55,012 nucleotides of DNA, taken from assembly GCA_964360265.1 (NCBI GenBank), contig CAYHUY010000003.1, forward strand, positions 1 through 55,012, written 5' to 3'. The notes under the pieces were generated by a model. That model was not told the origin of the DNA and did not search any database. It saw only the letters and a program-made list of their open reading frames with translations. Below are positions 14,665 to 24,000 of this stretch, piece by piece. How positions within the stretch are numbered: the stretch's first letter is position 1; the number at the start of each line of letters is the position of its first letter. The stretch is from GWA1-39-11 sp964360265 (lineage in GTDB: Bacteria; Patescibacteriota; Microgenomatia; Levybacterales; GWA1-39-11). The position numbers and the translations under genes were made by a program.

Positions 14665-15354
14665 TTAATTTGCTTTTCGTCTTAAGTAAATTCCTGCAAG
14701 CCCTGTAGGGATAAGTCCAAAGAGAAATGCCATTTCCGGGCCAGTTGCCGGAACCTCTTTTACTTTTTGTTTTTCAAAGATTTGTGGAGCAGGAGTTGTG
14801 CCTAAAACTTGCTTTTCAATACAAATTTGCGCTGAATCCTGTGCAACTGATCCTTCAGACACAGAAGCTTTTACCACATTTTGAGTACACGTAACAGTTT
14901 GGTTTGCAGGAAGCAGACCTTGCTCTGCGGTTTTGGCAGCAATGATGAATTCCCGCTTCTCACCCTTAACTAGAGTTCCTACGGCAAAATTTATTTGTTT
15001 TGCGCCTGCATTAGCATTTCCGACTCCCGCTACAAAGGTTAAAAATTCGCCAAATTCATCAACCACATTAAGATTTGTTATGTCTCGGTCGCCGGTATTT
15101 TCAATCACGATTCTGAAATTAACGTTTTGACCAGGCGCAAATTTTGGATCGTGAGTTGTGAGGTTTTCAACAAATTCCCCACCCTTGCCGCTTTTTTGCA
15201 CCAGTTTATTAATAGTGAATTTTACTTGTTTGGGAGGACAAACTTCACCGCCGCCGTAGGCAATTTGACAATTGGATTCGCCTGCTGCTGTGACAGTTCC
15301 TACTGCAACAAAGAATATTGCTATGGTTGCAAGAAGTGTAGATATTTTCTTCAT
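14665..15354 (-). CDS. Secreted DUF11-type protein with sortase-like C-terminal motif
   Basis: 229 aa. A signal peptide (about 1-23, ending VTAA) precedes a beta-sandwich region resembling DUF11 repeats (about 60-165), with FVENLTTHDPKFAPGQ and GDRDITNLNVVDEFGEF. The C-terminus has the cell-wall sorting layout: VPATGPE, a hydrophobic helix, then basic LRRKAN. VPATG differs from LPxTG but fits the variants seen in CPR genomes. Four Cys may form disulfides outside the cell. No sortase gene is in the window. Confidence 0.78.
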   Translation of the reverse strand: MKKISTLLATIAIFFVAVGTVTAAGESNCQIAYGGGEVCPPKQVKFTINKLVQKSGKGGEFVENLTTHDPKFAPGQNVNFRIVIENTGDRDITNLNVVDEFGEFLTFVAGVGNANAGAKQINFAVGTLVKGEKREFIIAAKTAEQGLLPANQTVTCTQNVVKASVSEGSVAQDSAQICIEKQVLGTTPAPQIFEKQKVKEVPATGPEMAFLFGLIPTGLAGIYLRRKAN

Positions 15355-15539
15355 ACGATTTGGTGATTCTAACAGATTAAAAATGCTTTGTCAAGTGCTA
15401 TAGGACGTAGAAATAAGCAGCAAATATGATTTTGTTGATATCTTTTTTAATCTTAAATTATATCAAGTAGTATTAAATCATAGTCTTAAGGCATCAATAT
15501 CATCCTTTTTAGCTCTTTATTCGATGAGCTATTCACCTA

Positions 15540-15597
15540 TTGACAATGGGTAGCCAACATGCTTTAATAAGCTTGCTTCGAGATCTTTCCCGCAAGC
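15540..15597 (+). promoter_or_regulatory. Promoter and leader hairpin upstream of rho
   Basis: TTGACA (15540-15545), 17-bp spacer, TTTAAT (15563-15568), then a stem GCTTGC/GCAAGC (15571-15576, 15592-15597). About 115 nt of leader would precede rho. Rho is often autoregulated by attenuation, so this is plausible. The rest of 15355-15682 shows nothing else. Confidence 0.4.
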
Positions 15598-15682
15598 AAT
15601 TTCCTGAAAACGTGTTAATTCAAGCATAGAATTTTCCAAAGTTAGAATTGAATCTAAATTTTTAATATTCAATATTACTACA

Positions 15683-16975
15683 GTGTCTACTAAAAGAATT
15701 TCAAAAAGTTCAAAAGACGAGGGTGAAATGACCCCTGAGCCTATTGTGGAGTCAGGAGCTGTGCCGGAAGCCAAAAAAGACCCGGAGGCCCATTTGCCTT
15801 CAGAATCTGGCGAACGGACGCTTAGGCAGGCAGGGCCTTTTTATGATCGCGGCAGTCGCGAGACGGATGCACATAATTCTGTGCCTGTTTCAGGTATTCT
15901 TGATATTCAACATGAAGGGCACGGATTTCTAAGGCCCAAGTTCCGCGCCTCGGACCGCGACATCTATATTTCAGCCTCACAAATTAGGCGATTTTGGCTT
16001 CGCTCCGGGGATTTGGTCACGGGCATTGGCAGACCACCTAAGGATAACGAGCGTTATTTTGGCTTACTCAAAATTGAGAACGTTAACGGCGATGACCCCG
16101 ATAAATCCTTAGAACGCCCCTATTTTGATGACTTGACGCCTATTTACCCAAAAGAGCAGATTAAGCTTTCAACGGAAAAAATCCCTCTATCAACACGAAT
16201 AATTGACCTAGTCTCACCAATCGGTTTTGGTCAGCGTGGAATGATTGTCTCGCCTCCCAAAGCCGGCAAGACTACCGTTATAAAAGAGGTTGCTGAGGGC
16301 ATCTCAACCAATTATCCCAAGGTTCATCTCATGGCTGTCTTAATAGGCGAGAGGCCTGAGGAGGTTACGGATATCTCAAGAAGTGTTAAAGGTGAGGTTG
16401 TAGCTTCAAACTTTGACGAGTCCCCTCAGACTCAAACCAGAATTGCGGAAATTGCTATGGAGCGCGCAAAACGCTTAGTTGAACGTGGAGTGAACGTGGT
16501 AATTCTTCTTGATTCGATCACGCGCTTGGCTCGCGCATACAATCTTTCCGTAGATCCCTCAGGCCGCACGCTTACAGGCGGATTTGATCCTGCTGCCTTG
16601 TATCCTGCTAAAAAGTTCTTTGGCGCGGCTCGCAATTGCGAAGAAGGTGGATCTCTTACCATAATTGGAACTGCCCTGGTGGATACGGGTTCACGAATGG
16701 ACGATTTAATATTCGAGGAATTCAAAGGCACGGGCAATATGGAAGCGCATTTGGACCGAAAACTTGCCGATAGGCGAATATTCCCGGCTATAAATGTTGA
16801 GCGTTCAGGCACGCGCGCCGAAGAGTTGATTTTGGATAAAGAGACACTAAATAAAGTTATCTTATTAAGACGCATGATAGATGTTTTAAATCCCGATGAG
16901 AGAACCGAAGTTTTGATCGAGCGCCTTTCAAAAACAGACGATAATAAGGCTTTTCTTGAGACATTAGGAAAATAA
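15683..16975 (+). CDS. rho: Transcription termination factor Rho
   Basis: 430 aa. A charged, disordered N-terminus (about 1-65) takes the place of a clear Rho_N helical domain. The RNA-binding cold-shock-like domain is at about 70-140 (GILDIQHEGHGFLRP, SASQIRRFWLRSGD). The ATPase core has Walker A SPPKAGKTT (about 190) and Walker B VVILLDSITRLARAYN. The GTGNMEAHLDRKLADRR segment and the C-terminal arginine-rich part are typical. It forms a hexameric RNA translocase that ends transcripts. The start is GTG at 15683; an ATG 15 codons in is an alternative. Confidence 0.95.
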   Translation: MSTKRISKSSKDEGEMTPEPIVESGAVPEAKKDPEAHLPSESGERTLRQAGPFYDRGSRETDAHNSVPVSGILDIQHEGHGFLRPKFRASDRDIYISASQIRRFWLRSGDLVTGIGRPPKDNERYFGLLKIENVNGDDPDKSLERPYFDDLTPIYPKEQIKLSTEKIPLSTRIIDLVSPIGFGQRGMIVSPPKAGKTTVIKEVAEGISTNYPKVHLMAVLIGERPEEVTDISRSVKGEVVASNFDESPQTQTRIAEIAMERAKRLVERGVNVVILLDSITRLARAYNLSVDPSGRTLTGGFDPAALYPAKKFFGAARNCEEGGSLTIIGTALVDTGSRMDDLIFEEFKGTGNMEAHLDRKLADRRIFPAINVERSGTRAEELILDKETLNKVILLRRMIDVLNPDERTEVLIERLSKTDDNKAFLETLGK

Positions 16976-17060
16976 TAGCTAGGGCTCCACTTTTCCATTC
17001 AACCTCGTAACCCTCAAAAAGAATAAAACATCACATATGAAGCCTTAATTAAGCGGGGGT

Positions 17061-17132
17061 TTGACTTTGTTGTCCTCTTTTTGGTAAGCTTTATTTTTAG
17101 AATTCTCATCATTTGCTCCGTGGTTTTATAAT
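17061..17132 (+). promoter_or_regulatory. Possible promoters of the LysM-M23 gene
   Basis: TTGACT (17061-17066) with TAAGCT 18 bp downstream, and a separate TATAAT at 17127-17132 that lies 26 bases before the ATG. I cannot tell which is used. Confidence 0.35.
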
Positions 17133-17158
17133 AGAACTTATCTTTTAGCTTCCTGGAT

Positions 17159-18262
17159 ATGAACAAACTTTATAATAAAGAATTTTACTTTTATCTGGCA
17201 GGGGAGTTCAAGCGGTATTTGCGCTTCCTTAATATATACCTCAAGGACAAACTCCTATTTTTTTATCAAGGCTTTGAAGATTCAAAAGGCGTTCTAATAA
17301 GGAATGTGCTAATTAAGAGGGGAAAGCGCAATCGCATATTTCTTCACGTTTCTGCTATGACTATTTTAACAGTAGGAGTTGTGGTTTCGCCTTTTATCTC
17401 AGATACCAACCTTTTTGGTCAGGGATATAATTTATCTTTTGCACAAAGCTTAGATAAGCAATCAATTACAAGCTTTGACGTATTTGATACAAAAGAGTCG
17501 GATAAACCAAGGAGCGAGATTATTGAATATACAGTACAAAACGGCGATACAATATCAACAATTGCTAAAAAATTCGGAGTATCAGAAGATACAATAAAAT
17601 GGGAAAACGGCTTAAAATCCGACAGGATAACAACAGGAGATAGTCTGCGCATTTTACCTGTATCGGGTATTGCCTATAAGGTCGTTAGGGGAGATACGGT
17701 TTATACTATAGCCAAGAAATACAGCGCCTACGCTCAAGCGATAGCTGATTTTCCATTCAATGATTTTGCCAATCCCCAGACATTTTCGCTTGTGGAAGGA
17801 CAAATCCTAATAGTTCCTGAGGGCGTTCCTCCAAAAGAAGTACCCGTAATGATCCGCCCACGCTACATTGCCACAGGTCCTGTAACGGTAGGCGCCTCAG
17901 GTTTTACATGGCCAGTGAAAGGTACAATAAATCAGGGATATGCATGGTATCACCCAGGAATTGATATAGGAGCACCAACTGGTACACCTGTAGTTTCAGC
18001 AACTTCAGGGACCGTTTCCGAGGTTTACACAGGCGGTTGGAATGGAGGGTACGGAATACATGTCATAATTTCGGGAGCCAACGGCTATACAACCCTTTAT
18101 TCTCACCTTTCAGGAGTAAATGTTTCGCCCGGACAAAAGGTCGTGGCCGGAAATACTGTAATAGGTTGGGTAGGCTTAACAGGAAGAACAACAGGACCAC
18201 ACCTTCATTTTGAAATTAGAGGAAGCGCAGGATTCCTCAGTCCACTTGGAATCATGCAATAA
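17159..18262 (+). CDS. LysM and M23 peptidoglycan endopeptidase
   Basis: 367 aa. One N-terminal membrane helix at about 62-80 anchors it, leaving an intracellular basic tail. Two LysM domains follow at about 121-163 (YTVQNGDTISTIAKKFGV) and 171-220 (YKVVRGDTVYTIAKKYS). The M23 domain (about 255-360) carries HPGIDIG and HLHFEIRG, the zinc ligands of active LytM-type peptidases. It would cut peptide cross-bridges during growth or division outside the cell. It is convergent with the next gene, only two bases apart. Confidence 0.92.
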   Translation: MNKLYNKEFYFYLAGEFKRYLRFLNIYLKDKLLFFYQGFEDSKGVLIRNVLIKRGKRNRIFLHVSAMTILTVGVVVSPFISDTNLFGQGYNLSFAQSLDKQSITSFDVFDTKESDKPRSEIIEYTVQNGDTISTIAKKFGVSEDTIKWENGLKSDRITTGDSLRILPVSGIAYKVVRGDTVYTIAKKYSAYAQAIADFPFNDFANPQTFSLVEGQILIVPEGVPPKEVPVMIRPRYIATGPVTVGASGFTWPVKGTINQGYAWYHPGIDIGAPTGTPVVSATSGTVSEVYTGGWNGGYGIHVIISGANGYTTLYSHLSGVNVSPGQKVVAGNTVIGWVGLTGRTTGPHLHFEIRGSAGFLSPLGIMQ

Positions 18263-18264
18263 GC

Positions 18265-20370
18265 CTATTCGGCTGATTTTGTGGCTTTCTCTTCCTCTTC
18301 CGGAGGAGGGGAAATTAAGATAGGTGGTTTTTGAGGAGGAAGCTTTGCCGAAGGAGTAGAAATCTCAAGAGGTGTCTGATCACCTCCTGTTTGTACTTGT
18401 TGTTCGTTTATGGTGGTTTTGCCAATTTTTGCTTCAAGACTCTCTATCTTTGCATTAATTATATCGAGGTTTGTTTCATTGCCTTGAGATAATTGTTTTA
18501 CTGTCCTGTAGGCTGCAAGAGCATTTGTAAAATCTCCCTTTTGTTCAAGCGCGTTGCCTAGATTATAATACGCATTAGCAAAATCTCGCTTCAGATTTAT
18601 TGCAACCTGAAACTGGTTTTGCGCCGCATCGAAATTTCCTAGCTGATAGTAGATTCCTCCAAGTTGGATATATAGCTGTGGGTTAAATGGGTCAAGCGCG
18701 ATCGCTTGATTCATTGAGGAGATAGCAAATTGTTCTGCATTCTGTCCCACATTTATTAAAGCTCTATATATCTGTGCAAGGTTTTGCCAATGAACAGAAT
18801 TAAGAGGAGATAGAATTACTGCATTTCTTGCCGAGTTAATGCTTTGTTGAAGAAGGGAAACAATATTTTGCTGAACCTGGGCGCTTGGAGATGACCCCGG
18901 CTGAACACCTTGTGAAAGGGAGTTTGCGACCGCAAGATTTATTTGGGAAAAAACTCTATGATAATCCGCTCTTTGCGGGAAGTCGGAAATTGCTTGAGCT
19001 TGAAGCTGATAAGTCTTTTGTCCATTATTCTGCCTTGCATGTTTAAAAGATTCAGCAAAGGCAAAATCTGACATAGCAAATTTGTACGTATAAAACCCCG
19101 CAAAACCAGAAATCAAGATAACTAAAATAAATACTATTCCTGGCAAGATCGGACTTTCAGATCGGGATTCTCGTTTTCCTTCTGGAGTTGTTTCAAAAGA
19201 GAACATCCCGCTTTTAGTGAGTACCGTAGCGAGTGTCACATCTGATACTCTTCTGTCCTCGTTAACATTAAGATAGGATATGTAAATTGCAAGTAATATA
19301 AAAAGTAGAACTACGGATACATAAGATAGGGGAAGTATTATTGATAAAAAACACATCACGATAACAGGTATAAAAAAGGGATTTTTAGCGCTTTTTAATT
19401 TTAGCAATGAAAAGATTATGGCAATAAAGGAGATGGCACCTGCGAGTCCCGTTGTTGCAATGAGTTCAAGAAAGTATGACGAGGAAAAGCCAAAATTCAA
19501 ATTCCAAATGTTTGTGAGATTGAATGCCGGAAGCTTAAACCTTGTAAAATCAACCAGGAAGGTGCCATACCCCGAGCCAAAAATAAGAGACAGAATGAAA
19601 CGCGGCGAGTCTTGACTAATTGTTGCTAAAGCTGTTTGAAATCCATATATATAAGGAAGGACAATTGGCTTATTGGGTAAGAAAATGAGTTGATAGGTGA
19701 TAAGTGAAACGCCTGCGAGGCAAGCAAGTGCTGCCACCAATTGAATAAAAAATCCTACATCAGTTTTAATTACTTGGGAAATCATAATTTTTGGAAAATT
19801 AACAGCTTTAGCAATATAAAATACTGAAAAAATCAAAATTGGAATAAGGTATATTAAGTGCTGAATGGGAGATCCGTAAGTATTAAAGAATTGATTTTTT
19901 ATTTCGGGTATTGGCAAAAAATAGAAATTTGTAAAATATGCTATTGTAATGAGTGAAGATGCAGCCGCGCCAAGAACAAGACTTGCGAGCACAAAAGAGA
20001 AGGAGCGTTTATCGCGGATTGTGTTGACTATTAAAAAGAAGAAGATAATAGCAAAAACAACCGGAATCGCCTGGATTAGAGAATCATACCTATTTCTTGA
20101 CAGCAGAGTAGATACTATTAATACTGCGGCAAAAGTTAGAACAGGAAGATTTAGGGAATGAACAGTAAGTACAATTTTCCGCTCAATTAAAATCTTTACT
20201 CCCCAAACTACCAGCAAAATAATTACCGAACCAACGATCAACAGTTGTTTTGGAATAGTAAAAAAGTCCGTTGTGTTTACAAGAAATAGTATTGGGAGGA
20301 AAAAGAGAGTAAGTGATATGATTACAACGGATAAAATTGTTAAATTCTCAAGAGCCCCCTGTTTTTCCAT
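18265..20370 (-). CDS. O-antigen ligase-like membrane protein with TPR repeats
   Basis: 701 aa with about a dozen membrane helices (about 10-430). FSSSYFLELIATTGLAGAI recalls the large-loop motif of O-antigen ligase / Wzy_C proteins. Tetratricopeptide repeats at about 545-640 (AYYNLGNALEQKGDFTNALAAYR) lie before a proline-rich tail. It likely polymerises or attaches glycan outside the membrane. A promoter element TTGACA at 20411-20416 (minus strand) with TAAAGT 18 bases on is part of a palindromic repeat shared with the divergent prepilin gene. Confidence 0.8.
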   Translation of the reverse strand: MEKQGALENLTILSVVIISLTLFFLPILFLVNTTDFFTIPKQLLIVGSVIILLVVWGVKILIERKIVLTVHSLNLPVLTFAAVLIVSTLLSRNRYDSLIQAIPVVFAIIFFFLIVNTIRDKRSFSFVLASLVLGAAASSLITIAYFTNFYFLPIPEIKNQFFNTYGSPIQHLIYLIPILIFSVFYIAKAVNFPKIMISQVIKTDVGFFIQLVAALACLAGVSLITYQLIFLPNKPIVLPYIYGFQTALATISQDSPRFILSLIFGSGYGTFLVDFTRFKLPAFNLTNIWNLNFGFSSSYFLELIATTGLAGAISFIAIIFSLLKLKSAKNPFFIPVIVMCFLSIILPLSYVSVVLLFILLAIYISYLNVNEDRRVSDVTLATVLTKSGMFSFETTPEGKRESRSESPILPGIVFILVILISGFAGFYTYKFAMSDFAFAESFKHARQNNGQKTYQLQAQAISDFPQRADYHRVFSQINLAVANSLSQGVQPGSSPSAQVQQNIVSLLQQSINSARNAVILSPLNSVHWQNLAQIYRALINVGQNAEQFAISSMNQAIALDPFNPQLYIQLGGIYYQLGNFDAAQNQFQVAINLKRDFANAYYNLGNALEQKGDFTNALAAYRTVKQLSQGNETNLDIINAKIESLEAKIGKTTINEQQVQTGGDQTPLEISTPSAKLPPQKPPILISPPPEEEEKATKSAE

Positions 20371-20410
20371 AAAAGCTTAATATGAAACTTTATCAAAGAT
20401 TTGAAGATAT

Positions 20411-20459
20411 TGTCAAGCCCCCGCTCGCAAGCGCGCTCCGCTTCTAGCGGGGGTTGACA
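20411..20459. promoter_or_regulatory. Palindromic repeat with outward -35 boxes
   Basis: TGTCAAGCCCCCGCT (20411-20425) mirrors AGCGGGGGTTGACA (20446-20459). Each outer arm is a TTGACA box facing outward. Rightward it pairs with TAATCT (20477-20482, 17-bp spacer) before the prepilin gene; leftward with TAAAGT (20387-20392, 18-bp spacer) before the O-ligase-like gene. Confidence 0.6.
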
Positions 20460-20490
20460 AGCATAGGTAAGTTTACTAATCTAAATCAAT

Positions 20491-21024
20491 ATGGGAATCT
20501 TGACCACAAAGTTATCAAGAGAAGGTGTCACTTTAGTTGAATTAGTAATAGTAATTGCAATTCTTGCAGTGCTTGTATCGGTTGTTTCTTTTGCTTTTAA
20601 TCCACTTACTCAAATTGAAAAAGCAAGAAACGCGCAGCGCCAAAGTGATATACGAGAAATTCGTAATGCCCTTGAGACTTATTATCAGGATAAAAATTGT
20701 TTTCCAATAGCGCGTGACTTTTCGACGATACTTGCCTTAAACGGTGAGTGGTCAGAGAACGAAGGTAGGACATTCTATCTCAAAAAGGTGTCTGCGGGTC
20801 TTGGAAGCTTAGCCTACGTCTATAAAGCACAATCACAAAATTGTCCTCAGTGGGCAGTGATTTTTGCAAAGCTATCCATTATGTCAGAAGATAAAAACGT
20901 TTGCCCGTTATCTCACAATCCTGAATGTGCGCCGCAAGGATTCGATGGAACTTGGGCTTGCGTTACTTTAGGATCCCCTGATTGTCAGGATCTTTCGACT
21001 AGAAATTTATACATAAATTTATAG
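20491..21024 (+). CDS. Type IV prepilin-like protein
   Basis: 177 aa. The prepilin signal REGVTLVELVIVIAILAVL has Gly before the cleavage point and Glu at position +5 of the mature protein, as required for prepilin peptidase. A single N-terminal helix is followed by a globular domain with about seven cysteines. A -10 box ends eight bases before the ATG (leaderless). A pseudopilin of a DNA-uptake or type IV pilus system would fit with comEA/comEC in the window, but no assembly genes are nearby. Confidence 0.85.
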   Translation: MGILTTKLSREGVTLVELVIVIAILAVLVSVVSFAFNPLTQIEKARNAQRQSDIREIRNALETYYQDKNCFPIARDFSTILALNGEWSENEGRTFYLKKVSAGLGSLAYVYKAQSQNCPQWAVIFAKLSIMSEDKNVCPLSHNPECAPQGFDGTWACVTLGSPDCQDLSTRNLYINL

Positions 21025-21041
21025 TCGTTATTCCACAATAT

Positions 21042-24000
21042 TTAATTCACTATTATCCAGTTGAATTTAATGTCTGTTGTAGTTGATGGAATATTTATGC
21101 CGACCGTAAATGAACCTTCCGCCCCCGCCTGCAAAGGATCTTCCGCTGTCTGTCTCAAAAGATATAAAACCCTACCATTTGTATTCCCAACAGGCGTTAT
21201 ATAGATCAATGAGTTTTCGGTAACATTTTGATTCTTGATGGTAATCTCACCTCTATATTGTTTTACGATCGCCGCTCCGGCTGATCCAGAAGCCACGGCT
21301 TCGATATCAGAAATGGCGAGAGCCTGCCTGGCTAGCGATAGATTTAATTTATTGAATGTACCGGAACCCGAAGCAACAAGTGCACCCCTAACATCAACTA
21401 ACGTGTCATCGTAAATCCCGTCCGCGGCGCTTGTTGCGGTCCCAGATTTGATAATAAGATTTTGGTTAGGTAGAGGAGAAATTATGTTCGCAGAAAGTGT
21501 CCCTCTAATGCTTACGTTGGAGGCAAATTCTGCGCTATTCAAAACCTTAAGCGTTCCATCTGTTTCAATCCTTACGTACCCTGCCATAAATGATATCGAG
21601 CCTTGTTTAAGCGGTTGAATTTCAAGAGTTTCGGAAAGTGTATTAATCGAATTCGGTCCGATCAGAAGCGTGGTGCCAACAGACATGCTATCAAGAGCAG
21701 TTATTTGATTAAATGTTGCAGGACCAAAAGCTATCAAACCCGATCGTATTGTAGCAAAATCTGCCGAAAGATTTTTTATGTCTAAGAAATCAAATTCTCC
21801 GCCTAAACTTGACACGTTATACGTGTTGCTTGATATTGATCCCGCAGCAATACTGGCGATCTTGGCTTCCAGTCCATCAATCGAATTAGCTTGGATCCGA
21901 TCAGCGTACAATGTTCCTGAAATTGTAGCCTGGTTAGCACTCAAATTATCGGTTGCTAATTCTCCCGATATTGAGGCACCGTTCGAACTCAAAATACCAG
22001 AGAACGTGGCCCGCCTCGCTTCGAGATCTCCGGCGAAGCGGGCATTCCCGGTATTATCAATTGATGCAACAACAGCTGAATCGCTAGCGCTCGAATTTTT
22101 AATTTCCAGTTTCGAATTTGCAAGATCAATAGCAATGTTCGATCCATCCGCAAGAGGAGATATGATATTGGTTCGGATTTGATCAATTGAGGCAAGAGGA
22201 GAAACAATAGATTCGCCAGTATTGAGTATTGAGTATTCAGTATTCAGTATAATTGCAACAGTAGATGCGATATAGTCGGAAAGACTTTGTCCTGCAATAG
22301 TTACAGAATCCGTAGCGACATTAAGACTAGATGCAAAAACATTACCTGCGTTTATCACTCCAAGAGTAAGGCTCTCAAGTTCTCCGGCGATACTTTTATG
22401 ATATGTGGAGCTATCTATATATACTATAATTTTTCCGATGCCATTTGCGTTGTAGTCTGCAAGCGCAAAGCCCGCTATTTTACCAGATCTGGTTGCTTTC
22501 ATACCAACACCTGGGATTGATGAGGACGTTATAGGATCGCCGATTTGAATCGGACCATTCTCAACTGAAACCTTAAGATGCACGCGGCCGGATAACGCCA
22601 CCGCGCGAGGATTTTTGGCGTAATCGTATATGTCCCTTCCAAAAGTTTGATAAGGACTCGATGAAACTATACCTATTATATTATTTTGATACGGTTCAGT
22701 TGATTCGGTCAGGATCGCAATTTGAGATTCAACTTTGCCCGCTAGTTCTCCGCTTTCCGGATTGGTTTTTTGGGCCATATAGGTTATCTTATTATTTGTC
22801 GCAACAAGAATTTCCGCTTCTTGTGCTCCGGCGGTTGTTTCATACCATTCGGCGATATCTGCAGGTGCACCCGAGCATGCGACAATATCACGATCAGCAA
22901 ATGTTCCATCGGAGTTTGCGCCCGAGTGACAGAGGCCGTTAGTTGTTGCAGGTTCGTTGGCATCTAATCTGATGTCGCCATTGACTTCCAATTCTTGACC
23001 TGGCACACTCACGCCAATTCCAACTTTTCCGCTTCCTCCTAAAGCGCTTAGAATAATATTTCCTGTACTTGTTCCTCCTATGGTAAGAGTATTATTATTG
23101 AGAGACTGTATTGTTGCAGTTGATGCATTAAGCGATAGTCCGTTGCTATTTATAGTAGCAAATATGGAAACCATTGGATTACCATTGCCAACTCCTGTTA
23201 TCGCAAATTCAGCACTTGCGGTTGCCCGTGAACCAATCAAGAGATCCATAGTGGAGTTATTAGAAAATAACGTTCCTGATCCCTGACCCCAAGCTAAATC
23301 ACAAGTGCCCCACAAGGGGTTTCTATCCCCCGAGAGAAGACAAAGTGATGGAGCGGAAGTGATTGCTTGACTAAGTATACCCGTGCCATTAGAGCCGTAT
23401 AAAACCCCATTTTTTTCTGTAAAGGCCGGTAATATTATCTCTTGACCCAACCGACCCAGAGAGAGAGTTGTTGCCAACGTACCTCCAATGCTCAGAGTTC
23501 CGGTTGAAATAGTGTCAAGCAAAGCTCCTGCTGCAAAACTTATGTCGCCATCGTTTGCTATTACGAAACGATTCGTGCCCGATGATGAAGCTGTGAAAAT
23601 ATCCCCACCAGTTGTATCGTTATTGATAACAAAAGCCGCGACGGCTGATTCTGTTGCAAGCACACTCATCTTATCATTAATCTCAACAGAACCGGGGGCG
23701 AGATTTCCAGTTGCGCTCGTATTAACTAATGGTTTTTCAATATTTATTCTGCCAATTCCATCTGGAATAATATTAATATCCCCATCAGAACTGTCTTCGG
23801 TTGCAAGGACTAAGGTTTTTCCGGAAATCTTAAATCGCCCACCGGTTGCGGCAAAAGTGGGATTAGCAGACCCTGCAAAAGTTAAATTGCCGGATGAATC
23901 AAGAGCCAAAATAACATTTTTACCTTTGGGAGAATCTGTAATAGGCAACATTCCCTGAAGAGTTTCGGAATTTTTGGCATAGGACACAGAAGGGAGTTTC

